Below, one piece after another: positions 38,001-47,850 of a stretch of 64,000 bases of DNA. Location of the stretch: positions 49,448,296 through 49,512,295 of the forward strand of contig OY720346.1 in the NCBI GenBank assembly GCA_963082975.1, read 5' to 3'. The DNA comes from Labia minor. Taxonomy: Eukaryota; Arthropoda; Insecta; Dermaptera; Spongiphoridae. Under the pieces are notes generated by a model that saw only the letters and a list, made by a program, of their open reading frames with translations, was not told the origin of the DNA and searched no databases. The first letter of the stretch is position 1. Each line of letters begins with the position of its first letter. The translations under genes were made by a program, and so were the position numbers.

Positions 38001-38469
38001 GAAGAAAAAAAATATTAGAGAAATATAATAATTCACGAATAATAATTAATGTTATTTGATAAGTTAATAATTTCTAATTTTATTTTTATTAAAAAATAAC
38101 TTTTTTTTCATTCAATTTGAACGATAAAATATTTATTTATTAAAAACTAATTAATGATGGGCTGAAAGAAGGGGGGAGGAGATAAAATAGGATTATTTCT
38201 ATTTAAGTAAAAGAGAATTTCATGAAACCTGGTGTTGTGCTTGTTCTGGGTGTGCGGGGTGTTCCTGGAACATCCAATTCAGATTCGTCGACACTGTCAC
38301 TCCAGGAAACAGTCCTCTTCTGTTGTGGATGATGATTATTGGTAGTAGTAGTTGAGTTAGTAGTAGTACTGTTGTTAGGAGTGGATGTAGTATTGGAGGA
38401 AGAAGCGCTTGGATTGTTATTATGATTGTGATTGTTGTGTTGGTGGTGGTTATTCGTTGTGCCGTTCAT
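18608..38469 (-). CDS. Pu/GCH1: GTP cyclohydrolase I, five coding exons
   Basis: Converts GTP to 7,8-dihydroneopterin triphosphate, the first and limiting step to tetrahydrobiopterin and, in insects, eye pteridines; a cytosolic homodecamer. Exons joined on the minus strand (38229-38469, 25724-25933, 19840-20037, 19622-19706, 18608-18737) total 864 nt and give 287 residues plus stop. All splice sites are GT/AG and phases agree. Residues 1-80 are a low-complexity Asn/His/Ser/Thr region ending [10 protein letters not shown]; the catalytic core begins near residue 81. Zinc ligands are visible as C177 and H180 in [10 protein letters not shown] and C248 in [11 protein letters not shown]179 is the catalytic His. 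The end [18 protein letters not shown] matches animal enzymes. The start is the first ATG after an in-frame stop at 38527-38529; alternative first exons, known in Drosophila Punch, cannot be excluded. Introns are 12.3 kb, 5.7 kb, 133 bp and 884 bp. The gene looks intact. Confidence 0.97.
19024..19175. mobile_element. piggyBac-type miniature element in GCH1 intron 4
   Basis: A 152-bp element starts CCCTCCGTAGCC and ends GACGGAGGG, flanked on both sides by TTAA (19020-19023 and 19176-19179). Termini in CCC/GGG with a TTAA target duplication are the mark of piggyBac. A second inverted pair, GAGGTCAG and CTGACCTC, lies inside. No transposase. Confidence 0.82.
19622..19706 (-). CDS. Pu/GCH1: GCH1 coding exon 4
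   Basis: Encodes residues 217-245 in part, [17 protein letters not shown] through AGVAVVVEG. The acceptor is TTTTAG and the donor GTAAGT. Confidence 0.97.
19840..20037 (-). CDS. Pu/GCH1: GCH1 coding exon 3 (zinc-site exon)
   Basis: Encodes residues 151-217 in part, with [20 protein letters not shown], then [10 protein letters not shown], and ends [12 protein letters not shown]. It carries C177, H179 and H180. The acceptor is TTGTAG and the donor GTAAAT. Confidence 0.97.
20632..20725. mobile_element. Possible hAT-type miniature fragment
   Basis: Starts CAGCGCCCACTCTAGC and ends AGCGGACCCTG, with GCCGCCC repeated inside, as in short CAG...CTG elements common in insects. No target duplication is visible, so the ends are uncertain. 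Confidence 0.4.
21930..22290 (-). mobile_element. Mariner remnant (3' part)
   Basis: On the minus strand, pieces of a mariner transposase C-terminus can be read in broken frames: [10 protein letters not shown], a lysine-rich stretch with LGEKRF, then IKLKGDYIE and a stop. The outer end GGGTTGGGTAATAACTCC resembles mariner terminal repeats. The N-terminal and first catalytic parts are absent. Several stops and frame changes show it is a dead fragment. Confidence 0.75.
22504..22550. repeat. (AAT)n microsatellite
   Basis: About 15 copies of the trinucleotide AAT/ATA. Confidence 0.95.
23042..23300. mobile_element. Truncated hAT-type element
   Basis: Begins CAGTGATTCTCAACC, a typical hAT terminal repeat, followed by CGCGGCACAC motifs. 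The matching right end is not found; sequence similarity seems to stop near CGAGGCACAC (23284). Inside, AAGTCGGAAATGTTTAAGAG occurs twice (about 23175 and 23254), an internal duplication. Confidence 0.6.
24530..24595 (-). repeat. Hammerhead-like dispersed motif, copy 1
   Basis: On the minus strand CTTGAAAATGGTGTC is followed after a short spacer by GGGAACCGAAACGTCG. The layout (CTGAWGA-like box, small stem, GAAACGT) resembles the degenerate hammerhead ribozyme sequences found in insect retroelement ends. Related layouts are at 35490-35520 and 39325-39359. The catalytic box is degenerate here. Confidence 0.3.
25724..25933 (-). CDS. Pu/GCH1: GCH1 coding exon 2
   Basis: Encodes residues 81-151 in part: [20 protein letters not shown] through [20 protein letters not shown]. 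It starts the catalytic core. It is clearly richer in G and C than the other exons and its surroundings. The acceptor is TAATAG and the donor GTATTC. Confidence 0.96.
26190..26454. mobile_element. hAT-type miniature element (old)
   Basis: The left end CAAGAGATTCTCAACTAG and right end GGTTGAGAAACGTTTG form a diverged version of the CAGTGNTTCTCAACC inverted repeat; GGGGCGCG and GGGGGCGCG lie near the left end. The flanking 8-mers (CACTTAGT, CTTATGCC) do not match, so the insertion is old or the ends are off by a few bases. Confidence 0.6.
26730..26776. repeat. (AAT)n microsatellite
   Basis: About 15 copies of AAT/ATA. Confidence 0.95.
28378..28530. repeat. Inverted repeat, ~62-bp arms
   Basis: GAACTGTTTTATAA... 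at the left pairs with ...TTATAAAACAGTTC at the right, including TCTCTAACATA/TATGTTAGAGA and AAGTTCATTTC/GAAATGAACTT. The spacer is about 26 bp. It could form a long hairpin in RNA or single-stranded DNA. Confidence 0.85.
28618..28672. repeat. Copy of the fold-back centre sequence
   Basis: TTTTTCCCCATCCCGCAAAA and the following GTGCTCAACGCCGCTAAAGA AGTTTTCACTTC match the 49-bp loop at 12700-12748 nearly perfectly. This shows that the loop is itself a dispersed module. Confidence 0.85.
29070..29140 (-). repeat. tRNA-derived SINE-like fragment (pseudo-tRNA)
   Basis: On the minus strand TAGTCCAGCGG fits pol III box A exactly and GGTTCGAAACT fits box B at 10 of 11 bases, at tRNA-like spacing. 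The D stem GTCC/GGAC pairs. The T stem has mismatches, the anticodon stem does not form and the acceptor ends do not pair. It is read as a SINE head or decayed tRNA, not a working tRNA. Confidence 0.55.
30114..30471. mobile_element. Tc1/mariner-superfamily miniature element (Tigger-like ends)
   Basis: A 358-bp element flanked by TA (30112-30113 and 30472-30473), with terminal inverted repeats CAGTGGTACCTCGACATA and the mirror TATGTCGAGGTACCACTG. The inner parts ATACGAG and GAGATACGAG recur near both ends. The TA duplication and CAGTGGTACCTCG termini fit the pogo/Tigger branch. No transposase is encoded. Confidence 0.85.
31172..31349. mobile_element. hAT-type miniature element with 8-bp target duplication
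   Basis: 178 bp, starting CAGAGGCGGATTA and ending TTAATCCGCCACTG. The flanks are a perfect 8-bp repeat TATATAAT (31164-31171, 31350-31357). GTGCCTAGGGGCG near the left and TTGCCTAGGGCGC near the right are family hallmarks. Related to the damaged copy near 32214-32430. Confidence 0.88.
32214..32430. mobile_element. Damaged relative of the 31-kb hAT element
   Basis: Shares CTAGGCACGTGCCTAGGG and the right end AGTCCGCCACTG with 31172-31349. The left terminus is eroded and no target duplication is seen. Confidence 0.6.
32565..32598. repeat. (AT)n microsatellite
   Basis: Uninterrupted alternating A and T over about 34 bp. Similar tracts lie at 35043-35082, 38861-38887 and 55638-55671. Confidence 0.95.
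34541..34700. promoter_or_regulatory. Candidate intronic enhancer in GCH1 intron 1
   Basis: A patch less AT-rich than its surroundings and free of repeat signs. It holds a perfect AP-1 site TGAGTCA (34665-34671), a kappaB/Rel-type site GGGAATTTCC on the minus strand (34679-34688) only 7 bp away, and a Runt-type AACCGCA (34608-34614). Sites of this length arise by chance, so the claim rests on their clustering in a non-repetitive patch and on GCH1 being a wound- and immune-related gene in insects. Confidence 0.3.
35484..35525 (-). repeat. Hammerhead-like dispersed motif, copy 2
   Basis: On the minus strand CTGATGA (35510-35516) is followed by GGT, a 6-nt loop, ACC and GAAA (35493-35496), the order of a hammerhead core with a short stem II. 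Flanking stems I and III are not obvious. It is probably a remnant of a retroelement end. Confidence 0.35.
38229..38469 (-). CDS. Pu/GCH1: GCH1 coding exon 1 (N-terminal regulatory region)
   Basis: Encodes residues 1-80 plus one base of codon 81. It starts [13 protein letters not shown], runs through Asn/Ser/Thr/His tracts and ends [20 protein letters not shown] followed by RTSTTP. The donor is GTTTCA. The frame stays open above the ATG to a stop at 38527-38529 but offers no other ATG, only a TTG at 38511. Runs of near-identical codons suggest repeat-slippage length variation. Confidence 0.9.
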
Positions 38470-38511
38470 TTTATGACGGTCGTGGACCGACTGCACCCGC
38501 GTTCTCTTCAA

Positions 38512-38760
38512 CGCTGACGGTGGCTGCTATTGCTTGTGACGTAATCGATCGTATTTAAAGGGTGGGGGTGACGGGGGAAATGATAGCGAGAAAGAGAGAG
38601 AGAGAGAGGGCGGCTAAGGGACCACTTGTCGGATAGCATAGGGGGATTGTAACGGTGGTGGGAGGAAAGGAGAATGTTGTGAAGGGGAAAGGGGTGGAGT
38701 GTGGTGGGGTGAGAGACAGGGGGAGAGTTTATCATCAATGAATATACAAAAACACTGATT
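38512..38760 (-). promoter_or_regulatory. GCH1 proximal promoter and 5' leader
   Basis: Read on the minus strand, a pyrimidine-rich, GC-richer stretch leads to TTTAAATA (38552-38559, TATA-like) and then TTACGTCA (38537-38544, one base from the CRE TGACGTCA). The first coding ATG follows at 38469. If the TATA-like box works, transcription would start around 38520-38530 and the leader would be about 50-60 nt. Mammalian GCH1 also has a CRE in its proximal promoter; the CRE position here, 3' of the TATA-like box, is unusual. Confidence 0.5.
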
Positions 38761-39254
38761 GCATACCAAAAAGAAAAATAAATAAATAAAAATATATGTC
38801 ACGTAAAAAAAGACATTTATTTTCTACATTAATCAAAAAATGAGAGTTAATTTATAACCAATATATATATATATATATATATATATAATGGAGGAGAGAG
38901 GATATATTTTAGAATGGATATTGAAAATGATGAAAAATATCAAAATAGTGTCATTGGATAAAATATAAAAAAACAATTTCAAATTAAAATTGAATTAATA
39001 GATAATAAATTTCATACCGGTTATTTTCTTTTATTTTGTAATTATATTTACTTTTCTCCATATAAAATATTGATTAGAAGTACCTACCTGTTAATTATAT
39101 TGGTAGTTTTATTTGTTCAAAAATATGTTTTTCTTAAAGAAAAGTACTTGGTTACTTATTTTAATATCCAAGAATTAAAAGTTTTTTGAATAAATACATA
39201 TAAAATTGATCTTGCTCGATCTCTAATTACTATTTGTTTAATTATATATATATA

Positions 39255-39517
39255 TTAAGAGAATTTTTATTAAAAGACCACATTATTTGTATAAAATTAT
39301 TTATTAAATTAAAATAATTGTACAACGTTTCAACTGCTTATTCTGCAGTCGTTTTCAAGTAACCGTACGCTTGCACATGCATCAGTCCGCTTGAATCGGA
39401 GCAAGCGTACGGTTACTTGAAAACGACTGTAGAATAAGCAGTTGAAACGTACAATTATTTTAATTTAATAAATAATTTTATACAAATAATGTGGTCATTT
39501 AATAAAAATTCTCTTAA
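39255..39517. mobile_element. Hairpin (fold-back) miniature element
   Basis: Two arms of about 118 bp (39255-39374 and 39401-39517) are near-perfect inverted repeats around a 26-bp loop. The ends are TTAAGAGAATTTTTATT and AATAAAAATTCTCTTAA, so the target duplication may be TTAA or TA. Each arm carries the hammerhead-like motif (39325-39359 minus, 39416-39450 plus). No coding capacity. Confidence 0.85.
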
Positions 39518-39589
39518 TAATTATCAAAATAACCATAAAAGCTTTAATAAATACATATATATATATATTGTAACATATTCGCATAAATA

Positions 39590-39920
39590 TGCTTTTGATA
39601 CACAAGGGTAGAAAGTTCTGCACACCTGGTTGCCAGATGATATTGGCGAGAGGTGACCAATAAACATAAGTCTTTGAGAGGAGAGGGGGAGTGATGAATA
39701 TCCGAGAGATGTCAATGGAGAGGGATGAAGTATTTTCTTTATTGATGAACAACAATTTTGGAGTTAGTCTTCATTATGTTGAGAGAGAGACCAATTCATC
39801 CCTGAGTGGACCCCCAGGAGGATTCATCAAAGGATTCCAAACCCCATTGAGTATCTGCCGCAGCCTAAGATGTCCAAGAAACCCTGATGATTGAAACGGA
39901 AGACTCAAGTCTCTAGAATT
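39590..39920. other. Unexplained GC-richer block upstream of GCH1
   Basis: Clearly more complex and less AT-rich than its surroundings, with an open plus frame of 67 codons (39691-39894, MMNIREMSMERDEVF...). It matches no protein family I know. No splice sites clearly frame it and no repeats bound it. It could be a decayed mobile element, an upstream exon or a non-coding RNA. CCCTGATGATTGAAACGG at 39880-39897 again recalls the hammerhead-like boxes, without a stem. Confidence 0.35.
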
Positions 39921-42900
39921 CACCAACTATCCTTAATTATAATACAGCTAAGTGGTCGACCCTTACATATATAAAATTGCAATTGCTCAATAAATTAAAT
40001 TTAATTTAATTTATCTGATTTCCCACGGTGCCTTAATAAACAAACAACTCTTTATAATTACTCTGTATCAATTATTATAATATCAATTCTTTAGTATTAA
40101 ATATTCAATTTTATTATAATTTTATATCTGCATTTTATTCTGAACGAATTCAATTTTATCCTTTCCCTCATCAACCTTCGCGAATTAATTTACCCATATA
40201 TTCTTCAAAATTTAAACAGAATGCTACCAATGAATTCATTATTAATTTTCAATCCATATTTCTCATAACCAACCCATACTAAACCATACTTTATACGACA
40301 ATATATATACTAAATTAAATTAAATAGTTTAATATTTATTAATTTTATTAAATTTGATCTTAAACTTCTTATTAACAAACTATTCAAATAATATCTCCTT
40401 CAGACCCTCATATATGATAATAACAATTTTAGATTTATTTAAAGTTTTGAATAAATAACTTTAGGAAATATAATAAAAATCAATATACAATTTACAATAG
40501 AATGTCCATGTCATTATGCGTTGAAGATTCTGATTTCACCAAATTAATTTCAAAAGAGGTCCTATTATTTTATTTAATTATTTGTTTTTTTTATTTTATA
40601 TAAGTTGTTAAATATTTTTTTAATAATAATTATAATGTTTTTACATTCCATATGTGACTTAATAGTTAAAATAGTTTATTTTATAAATTTATTGTTATTA
40701 TAGTTTTTTTAGATTTAAAGTAAAGTAAACCATTTGGTTCATCTAGTAGCCTCTCAGTACTCTAAAACTCTTATTATGTATAATCTATATATGTATATAT
40801 GATTTTATAATGATTTAGAATATTTATTTCTTATATTTTAAATTTTTTACCTCTCTTTACGTTTCAAGTATTGGAGACTTCAATAATGTTATATGAAATT
40901 TTGAATTTTTTTTATTATCAGATCAATACTATATTTATAAAAAGTTAGATATAATTTCTAGTTTAAAACCTATAATTCATCATATTTCGGCCATAAGGAC
41001 TTATTCGTACTCGTTTGATAAATAATGAATACAAAATAATATTGATTATTAAATATATAAATATAACAATTATTAACATTATTATTGTTATAATTAATTA
41101 ATTTCTTTTAAAATTTTTCATTTTAATTAAATTAATAACATATGTATTTAATAATATTTTAATAGGAAGATAGATAAACAATATTATTATTATTTTTTCT
41201 TCGCCCATTTGAGCTATATATTTCTTTGATTTTGGTATGCATTTTGGTATGCATTCCATAATTGTTTTGAAGAATTGTTTTTAAAAATATTTTAAGTGTA
41301 TACTATTTGGGTAAATATTGTTGTATTGTTTTCTTAATTTATTAAGAATATTTAATAGTTAAATAAGATTAAAATGCTTATTTCTTGTAACAATTTATTT
41401 GATATTGTTTTATTTTATAATTGAAAAAAAATCTTGATTTCATCATTATTATTTTTTGAGGAAGGAAGTAGGATTAAATCTCTCCCTCTCTCTTTCCTTT
41501 ACTTTGTCAGACAATCTGTCTAATAATAATTGAAGGAAAGGTGATCAAATAATGTTGTTTGTGTTGTTGATATGGCCTTGATCTACTTTCTCCCTTACAA
41601 ATATAAATAAAAAAAATTCAATTTTAATTTTCAAAAGGTTGGGTTAGATGAGAATAAACTTTTACTAATTTATATATATATATATAAATTTAATTAAATG
41701 AATTGTGGTCCTTGCATGACTATGATTAGATTATTTTTTAATATTTTTTTTTAATTTTAAAAATAATATATAGCAATCGTAAAGTAATTTTAATTTAAAT
41801 AAATATTTTTTTTTCAACTGTCTTAATAAAAAGTCAAATATATAATAATTTTTTTAATATATTCAAAATAATGTGTTTTTTATTCAATTAAATACCATCA
41901 ATATTATCTAATAAGATCATATATTTTTATAAAATTATAGAATTTTATAGAATTAAGAAACTACTATAGAATATATTATAAATGAAATAATGAAATTCTA
42001 TTTTCATAATGATTATTAAATCAATATTATAATGAATATTTATTTTAATTTGAGTGATCCTTTTCATATTATTTATATACATGCACCAATCCTATTTAAA
42101 TTAGGAGTTATTTTATTTAATATTTTACCATATTTATAATTATATATATGTATGTATAAAATAAACCCGAGGATATGCCGCACATTTGGAATTTTTGCTA
42201 AATCTTAAACGCTAATACCTATGACGTCATAATTGGTGTTAATGGTACCTAAGACAATTAGGTATTCATATCAAAAAGAAAAATAAGAATCATTAACAAG
42301 TTTTTATTCAAAAAATTAAAATTTATGTTTTTTAAATTATTTATTTTTAATATAATAAATATACCTACATATTTATGAATATTATATGATATTATATATA
42401 TGTATTATTAATAATATTAGATAGTTATAATGAATAGTAGATATTTTAATAAAATTATAATCAAAATAATACAAATTTATGTAAAAAAACTAATTCATGA
42501 ATAATCAAAATACAAATCGATTTCAAAGGATTATTCAGTAAATAATGAATTATTTTCATCTCATTTTTTTATAGTTTATACTTTATAACATCAAGAATCC
42601 ATTAAATAAATTGCTAATTTGAAAAAATTGATTAAATCGAATGATTGGGAAAACAATGTTTAAGGAATTATATACTGAACACAATTTAGGCACAGCTCTT
42701 ATATAGATTGTTTTTTTTTCTTTTAATTATATACATAATGTTATACATTACCAATGTTCGCAAATTTTTTTGTTGACAGGTATCAACAAAATTGACTAAA
42801 ATATATGCAAAAATGTGCAAATGAAAATTGGAATTAAAAATTGTTTTTTTAAAGCTTTTTAATCATTTTTTTTGTGAAATTCAATTTTTTGCTACATTTG

Positions 42901-45059
42901 GATTAATGATTTTATAAATGATAAAAAAATGTCCAAGTTTATTTTACTTTATTACTTTATAAATGTTCAATTACAATATAATTTAATAAAATCAAATTAA
43001 TTATATTTTTTAATTATAATAATAATATGATTATAATAACATTAGATTAAATTAAGAAAAATTGGGTATTTTATATTTATATTTTTGAAAATCTATCTAG
43101 TATATTTAAAATCATGATTATTTAACCAAATAATTATAATATTATTATCTTAATTAAAAGGAAAAATCAATATTAATTAATAAGTTGTATGGAATTCATA
43201 TTTTATTTATAAATAATAACTAATGATAAATAGAGTGAAAACATAGAGTCAAGGTTTTCCTCTGCTCACTGTTCTTAATCAATTTACTTTCCACTTTTGG
43301 TAATATTATAATAAATATATAATTATGAATCATTCATATCATACATTTATATAGAAATCATTTGAAATATAAATTTGTTGATAATATATATATAATTTGA
43401 GATAGCTATCTAATTTATAAATATAAATGCAATAGTAATATACCTATATCTTCAACATAATATACAACGATAATCTAATACAACTATAATCTACTCATTA
43501 CAATAAAAAATGATCCAATAAATCCGACCTATTCTACTCTAAAACCTTCAAAAATATTCATAAAATAAACTTTACATTTTAAATAACTTATATTATCTAT
43601 TTTGTTATTAGTTCAGATATAAGCCGTTTGATAAAATCTTTTTAGATTACAAGTTTTTGAAAAAATAACTATCCATTAAATCATATATGTTTAGATAATA
43701 CCTAGGATCAATGGAAAACAACATAATAAAGAAATTACATTATGTCTATGCATCCACAAACATAATCATAAAAACGAGGAGGTGAATATTATTTATAAAA
43801 ATACATGTTAAATTAATATATGAAATTGATAATTATATTGTAACAAATAGAAAAAGATTATGATAATAATAAAGAAGTCTCAATAGTTCTAGGTAGTTCA
43901 TGAAACCTTATTTCTTTTAATGAGCTATTTCCATCCAATTGTAATTGCATTCACTTGCCGAATTATATCATATTCAAAATAACAGAGATAATATATAAAA
44001 TTATATTAATAATATTTTAAAAAAATTAATTTAAATTATTTGTAATTACAGTGGGTTTGGGAAAAATTTCAATATTCTTTCCAAATTTCATTAATAATTC
44101 AGCTATTTTAAAGTAAAAAAATAATTCATGAAATTAATATTTACAATTTAAAATAATAACAATACCATAAATATTACTGGACTATTTTAGATAAGTTCTA
44201 TTTTTTATAGAATTTTATGTATTTTTTTAATCAATTTCATAGTTGAAATACTCATAAAATAAAAACAAAATCTACAAATATTTTGACAATTTATTCTCAT
44301 TAGTATAGTTTTCAAACCATTTTCACCGCTCTATAAATTTAATAGAACCAATTTCAAGAAAAATTATAGAACTGAAAAATAATATTCTTAATATTTTCAT
44401 AAAATTTAAATTAAATTCGTTATACTGTTTTCGAAGTAACCTTAAAACATTTTTAAAAAATCAAAAATTCAACCCGGTTGGTCAATTTTTAATAAAACAT
44501 ACATGTATTATATTATTATATTATTGTATTATACTTGTAAATCCAAAATATTAAAATAGTATACTATTTATATATATATTAGATATTTTTTATCAGTTCA
44601 CACATATTTTATATAAAATCCCTTTTAAATTATTTTATCTCTAGAAGCCCACAGATTATAATTGAATATTTAGTGATATCCTGAATATATAAATACACCT
44701 ACATATAATATTAAGATATAACAAATTTGGTTGAATTCAATAATTGGATAAATTTTAAGTATATAATATGTACATTATATTTACTAACCTGGTCCGTTAA
44801 TTTGTTTCAGAATATGTGTATTGTTGTTATTGATATGATTGTTGCTACATCCATTGGTTGTTGCACATCCATTGGTTTGTTTTTCTTCAACTTTTAATTC
44901 ATGCATTTTATATGATTTCTATTTATTTATTTCTATTAAATCACGTTTTTTTTATAATAGTAATATTGTTATTAGTATTGTTGTTATTAGTGATCTTTAG
45001 CACAAGCGAAAATTCAGATACTGGTTGCCATTCAATGCCTGCCATTGCTTTTTATTTTC
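39921..45059. other. AT-rich intergenic DNA
   Basis: Over 5 kb of simple AT-rich sequence. No gene, transposon end or RNA gene recognised. A perfect CRE palindrome TGACGTCA near 42221 stands alone. Confidence 0.6.
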
Positions 45060-45130
45060 TTCAAAGATGACGTCATCACCACAGTCGCCGCTACAACGGC
45101 CGCCGCTTTTGATCATCGTTGGTCGCCTCT
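45060..45130. promoter_or_regulatory. Isolated GC-rich patch with a CRE palindrome
   Basis: TGACGTCA at 45067-45074 is followed by GCCGCTACAACGGCCGCCGC, a sharp GC island in AT-rich DNA, then a pyrimidine-rich run. Read on the minus strand (the direction of GCH1) a short frame MIKSGGRCSGDCGDDV opens here. It might be a distal promoter or first exon of GCH1, 6.6 kb upstream of its first coding exon, or of an unseen transcript. No direct support. Confidence 0.25.
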
Positions 45131-46924
45131 CTGCTCTTTCTTTCCTTTCATAAACTAAATAAAACAATGAATATAAATATATTAGTGAAAAAAAAACGAA
45201 TTTATTTATTTCAGAGAATATATAGCCGGTATTTTTTTAGATGGGTTTTTCCAGAAAAGAAATTAAATACTTAATTATTCTTTGAATTTAGAATTTGAAT
45301 TTTATTTATTTCATAATATTGGGCCATATTCTCCAATTTTCCAATAGAATTGTATGATTCAATACGTTAGGGTTCAATTCCCAGGAATAATAAATAAATT
45401 TATAAATTGGAATTTTTTTTTTACTATGCTAGACGAATGTATCTATAGAATGGGTACTAAATAACTAGGTGTATAGAGAAGTTTTCTATATACAAGTAGA
45501 AAGAAAGAAAAGAGAAAAAAGAAGAAAAAAAGAAAAGAGAAAAGAGGGAGAACATTAAAAAAAATATATACTTACTTTATATGCATTCACGTATAGGTGA
45601 ATATACTATAATATTTATGAATTTAATTTCATAATATTATGTATTTATTTTAAAATTAAAAAGTTCAATGCAGGGTTCAATTCTTAGAAACATCCAACAA
45701 AAATTTAAATTAAAAAAAAATATACATATCACATGCATATTGCATCAGATAATTTTGTATATGTATTCATAATGAGTAACAAAAATAAAGAAAAAAAATC
45801 GCTAAATCATCATGAACCACAAAATAAATATTATTCATTTTAAGATTATTTTCAAAAAATATATATAATTTATTCATCATTAATTATTTTTTTTTCACTT
45901 TATTATTTACTCATTAATAATAACAATAAACAGAGGTAAATGTAAAATAAGATTCATTTCATCATAAATTATTGTTAAATTGTCAAGAGTTTATGTATTA
46001 AATATTTATTTATGTTATAAATTATAACATTTTGGAATTTAATAAGAATAAATTGAAAAAACAATTATTTTGTATGAAGAGTATTTTCTTTAAATTTAAA
46101 TAATATCCATAGGGCCGATTACTTTAATCTAAACAAATTTTAATTTTTTTGTAAGAATAAATGGTGTTTAAATTATTATTATTATTATCATTATTATTTG
46201 CAGCGAAATATGAATTAAGAAATGATTAGTTGAGTGAAAATCACAGTATATGTATTCATAATATATATAGTATATAGTGTTTTAATATTATTATACTAAT
46301 AACTAGTATATTATATATATATTATATCAGAATCAATTAATAATCCATATTTAAGGGATATTTGAGTTAAAGTATCTCTCTGCATTTATTTCATTTACTG
46401 GGTTTTAAATATTTTTTCTTGAATGCCAATAAATATCAAAGGATACATATCAAAATCAAAACATTGAAATGATTCAAGTGGTTTATTAATCAGAAATTGA
46501 AAACAATATAATTCTATTAAATATATTTATAGAAAGATGAGAGAAATTTAATTAATGAAGCAGTTACCCTACTTATACTCTCTCAAGAATAGATGTATAC
46601 GTAAAAGAAATTAAAATTTATATTTATGATATTTTATTAAAATATAATTTATACATCTTCTAGTTCTATTAAAAATTCAATAAAAATATTTTCATTAAAT
46701 TAATTATAATTAAATAATTTAAATTATATTTTTTAAACTGCTAAAAAATTAAAATAAAAGAAGGTGAATTAAAAAATTTTTAAAAATTAAAATTTTAATT
46801 TCGTAATTGAACTTGAATCCATTGATAGTGGAATTTTTTTTTTCAAAAACTGTTTGAGAATGTAAATAACCGATTTCAATAATTTCTTTAATTGATAACA
46901 AAATATCAAACAAAAATACTATTC
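45131..46924. other. AT-rich intergenic DNA
   Basis: No gene seen. Two short GGGTTCAATTC strings (45370, 45673) resemble box B of pol III genes but have no box A. Confidence 0.5.
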
Positions 46925-47100
46925 ATGTAAACAATATCAGCCAAAATAAAATACAGGTAGGGGACTGATAATCACAGGATCATAAGGGAATTGGTAGAGG
47001 ATAGCAGATGGGTGAAGGGTGGTTCGGGTTGGGCACGATTAGAGGAATGTGGATGATACATTTAAGGACTTGCAAGTTCAGTAGCAGAACTAACGATGGT
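46925..47100 (+). mobile_element. LINE 3'-terminal scrap
   Basis: A short plus-strand translation RELVEDSRWVKGGSGWARLEE recalls the last residues of insect LINE polyproteins (EDR.RWR pattern). TTGCAAGTTCAGTAGCAGAAC resembles the end of the fragment at 47680-47850. Too short to place in a clade. Confidence 0.35.
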
Positions 47101-47679
47101 AAATTTAATAAAAATATTTATATTTATTTCTTATTTTCTATATTAAATACACAAAAGAAAGAAATAATTTTTTTATTATATAAATTTTAATTTATAATTA
47201 AATTAAGTTTACTAGGCAAACAATTTTGAAATAATAACTTTATTTAGTATGTTTAATTAATGAAAGTGAAGAGTAGGATGATGATTTAAATTCTTGTCTA
47301 TACTTGTATTATTGACTTATCATTTAACTTATTTATACATATAAGCTACGCCCACATTCTTCACTTTCTTCTTATTTCAATTCAAACATATTGACTAATA
47401 ATTGTAAAGAATTAAATATTTTTATCAAATAAATTTTTATGCATATTTTACATTTTAAAATCTGGAGACTTGAATATAATTTTTTAATGTCTGTCCAATT
47501 ATACCAACATTGCTGCACTTTTTTAATTTAATGCAATATTGAACGCGAGTTTGATACGTGCATCAAAGTGTTCACATATATTTTGACATTTGGCGTTAGA
47601 AGTGAAGGTTAATTTATTTATTCTGGTTGCAGGTTTGAATGGATCCACAAATATAATGAGTAAAGTGAGGCTTGTTTTA

Positions 47680-47850
47680 AGTGAAACTAATTGGAAAACG
47701 TCCTGTTGGTGCGACTGACATTATTAAAATAAATACAAGACAATTAGAAGAGTATAGCAGTTGGATGAAAAGGTGACTCGGAATGGGGAATATGGTGGAT
47801 GTTGCGATCAGAAACTTCCAAGTTCAGTAGAACTTAAGATTATATATTTA
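47680..47850 (+). mobile_element. LINE 3'-terminal fragment
   Basis: The plus strand reads GKRPVGATDIIKINTRQLEE then YSSWMKR, close to the common LINE tail GKRPVGRPR..W.D.I..DL..LG. It ends in a stop soon after and carries at least one break. Only the extreme end of a non-LTR element is present. Confidence 0.5.

Larger units (their letters stand above)
25934..38228 (-). other. GCH1 intron 1 (12.3 kb)
   Basis: AT-rich with many inserted elements: hAT types at 26190, 31172 and 32214, a Tigger-like element at 30114, a repeat complex at 27800-29355, several (AT)n and (AAT)n tracts, and a motif cluster at 34541-34700. No extra exon with a recognised product is seen. Open frames at 29783-30091, 30297-30545 and 31990-32196 are AT-rich chance frames or lie in the repeats. 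Confidence 0.8.

Noticed and set aside
38470-38511. GCH1 start at the TTG codon at 38511
   Set aside because: TTG is not a usual start in animals. The first ATG at 38469 follows an in-frame stop and a TATA-like box at a plausible distance.
45370-45385. Box B-like GGGTTCAATTCCC
   Set aside because: No box A at tRNA distance and no cloverleaf. Probably chance or an old SINE scrap.
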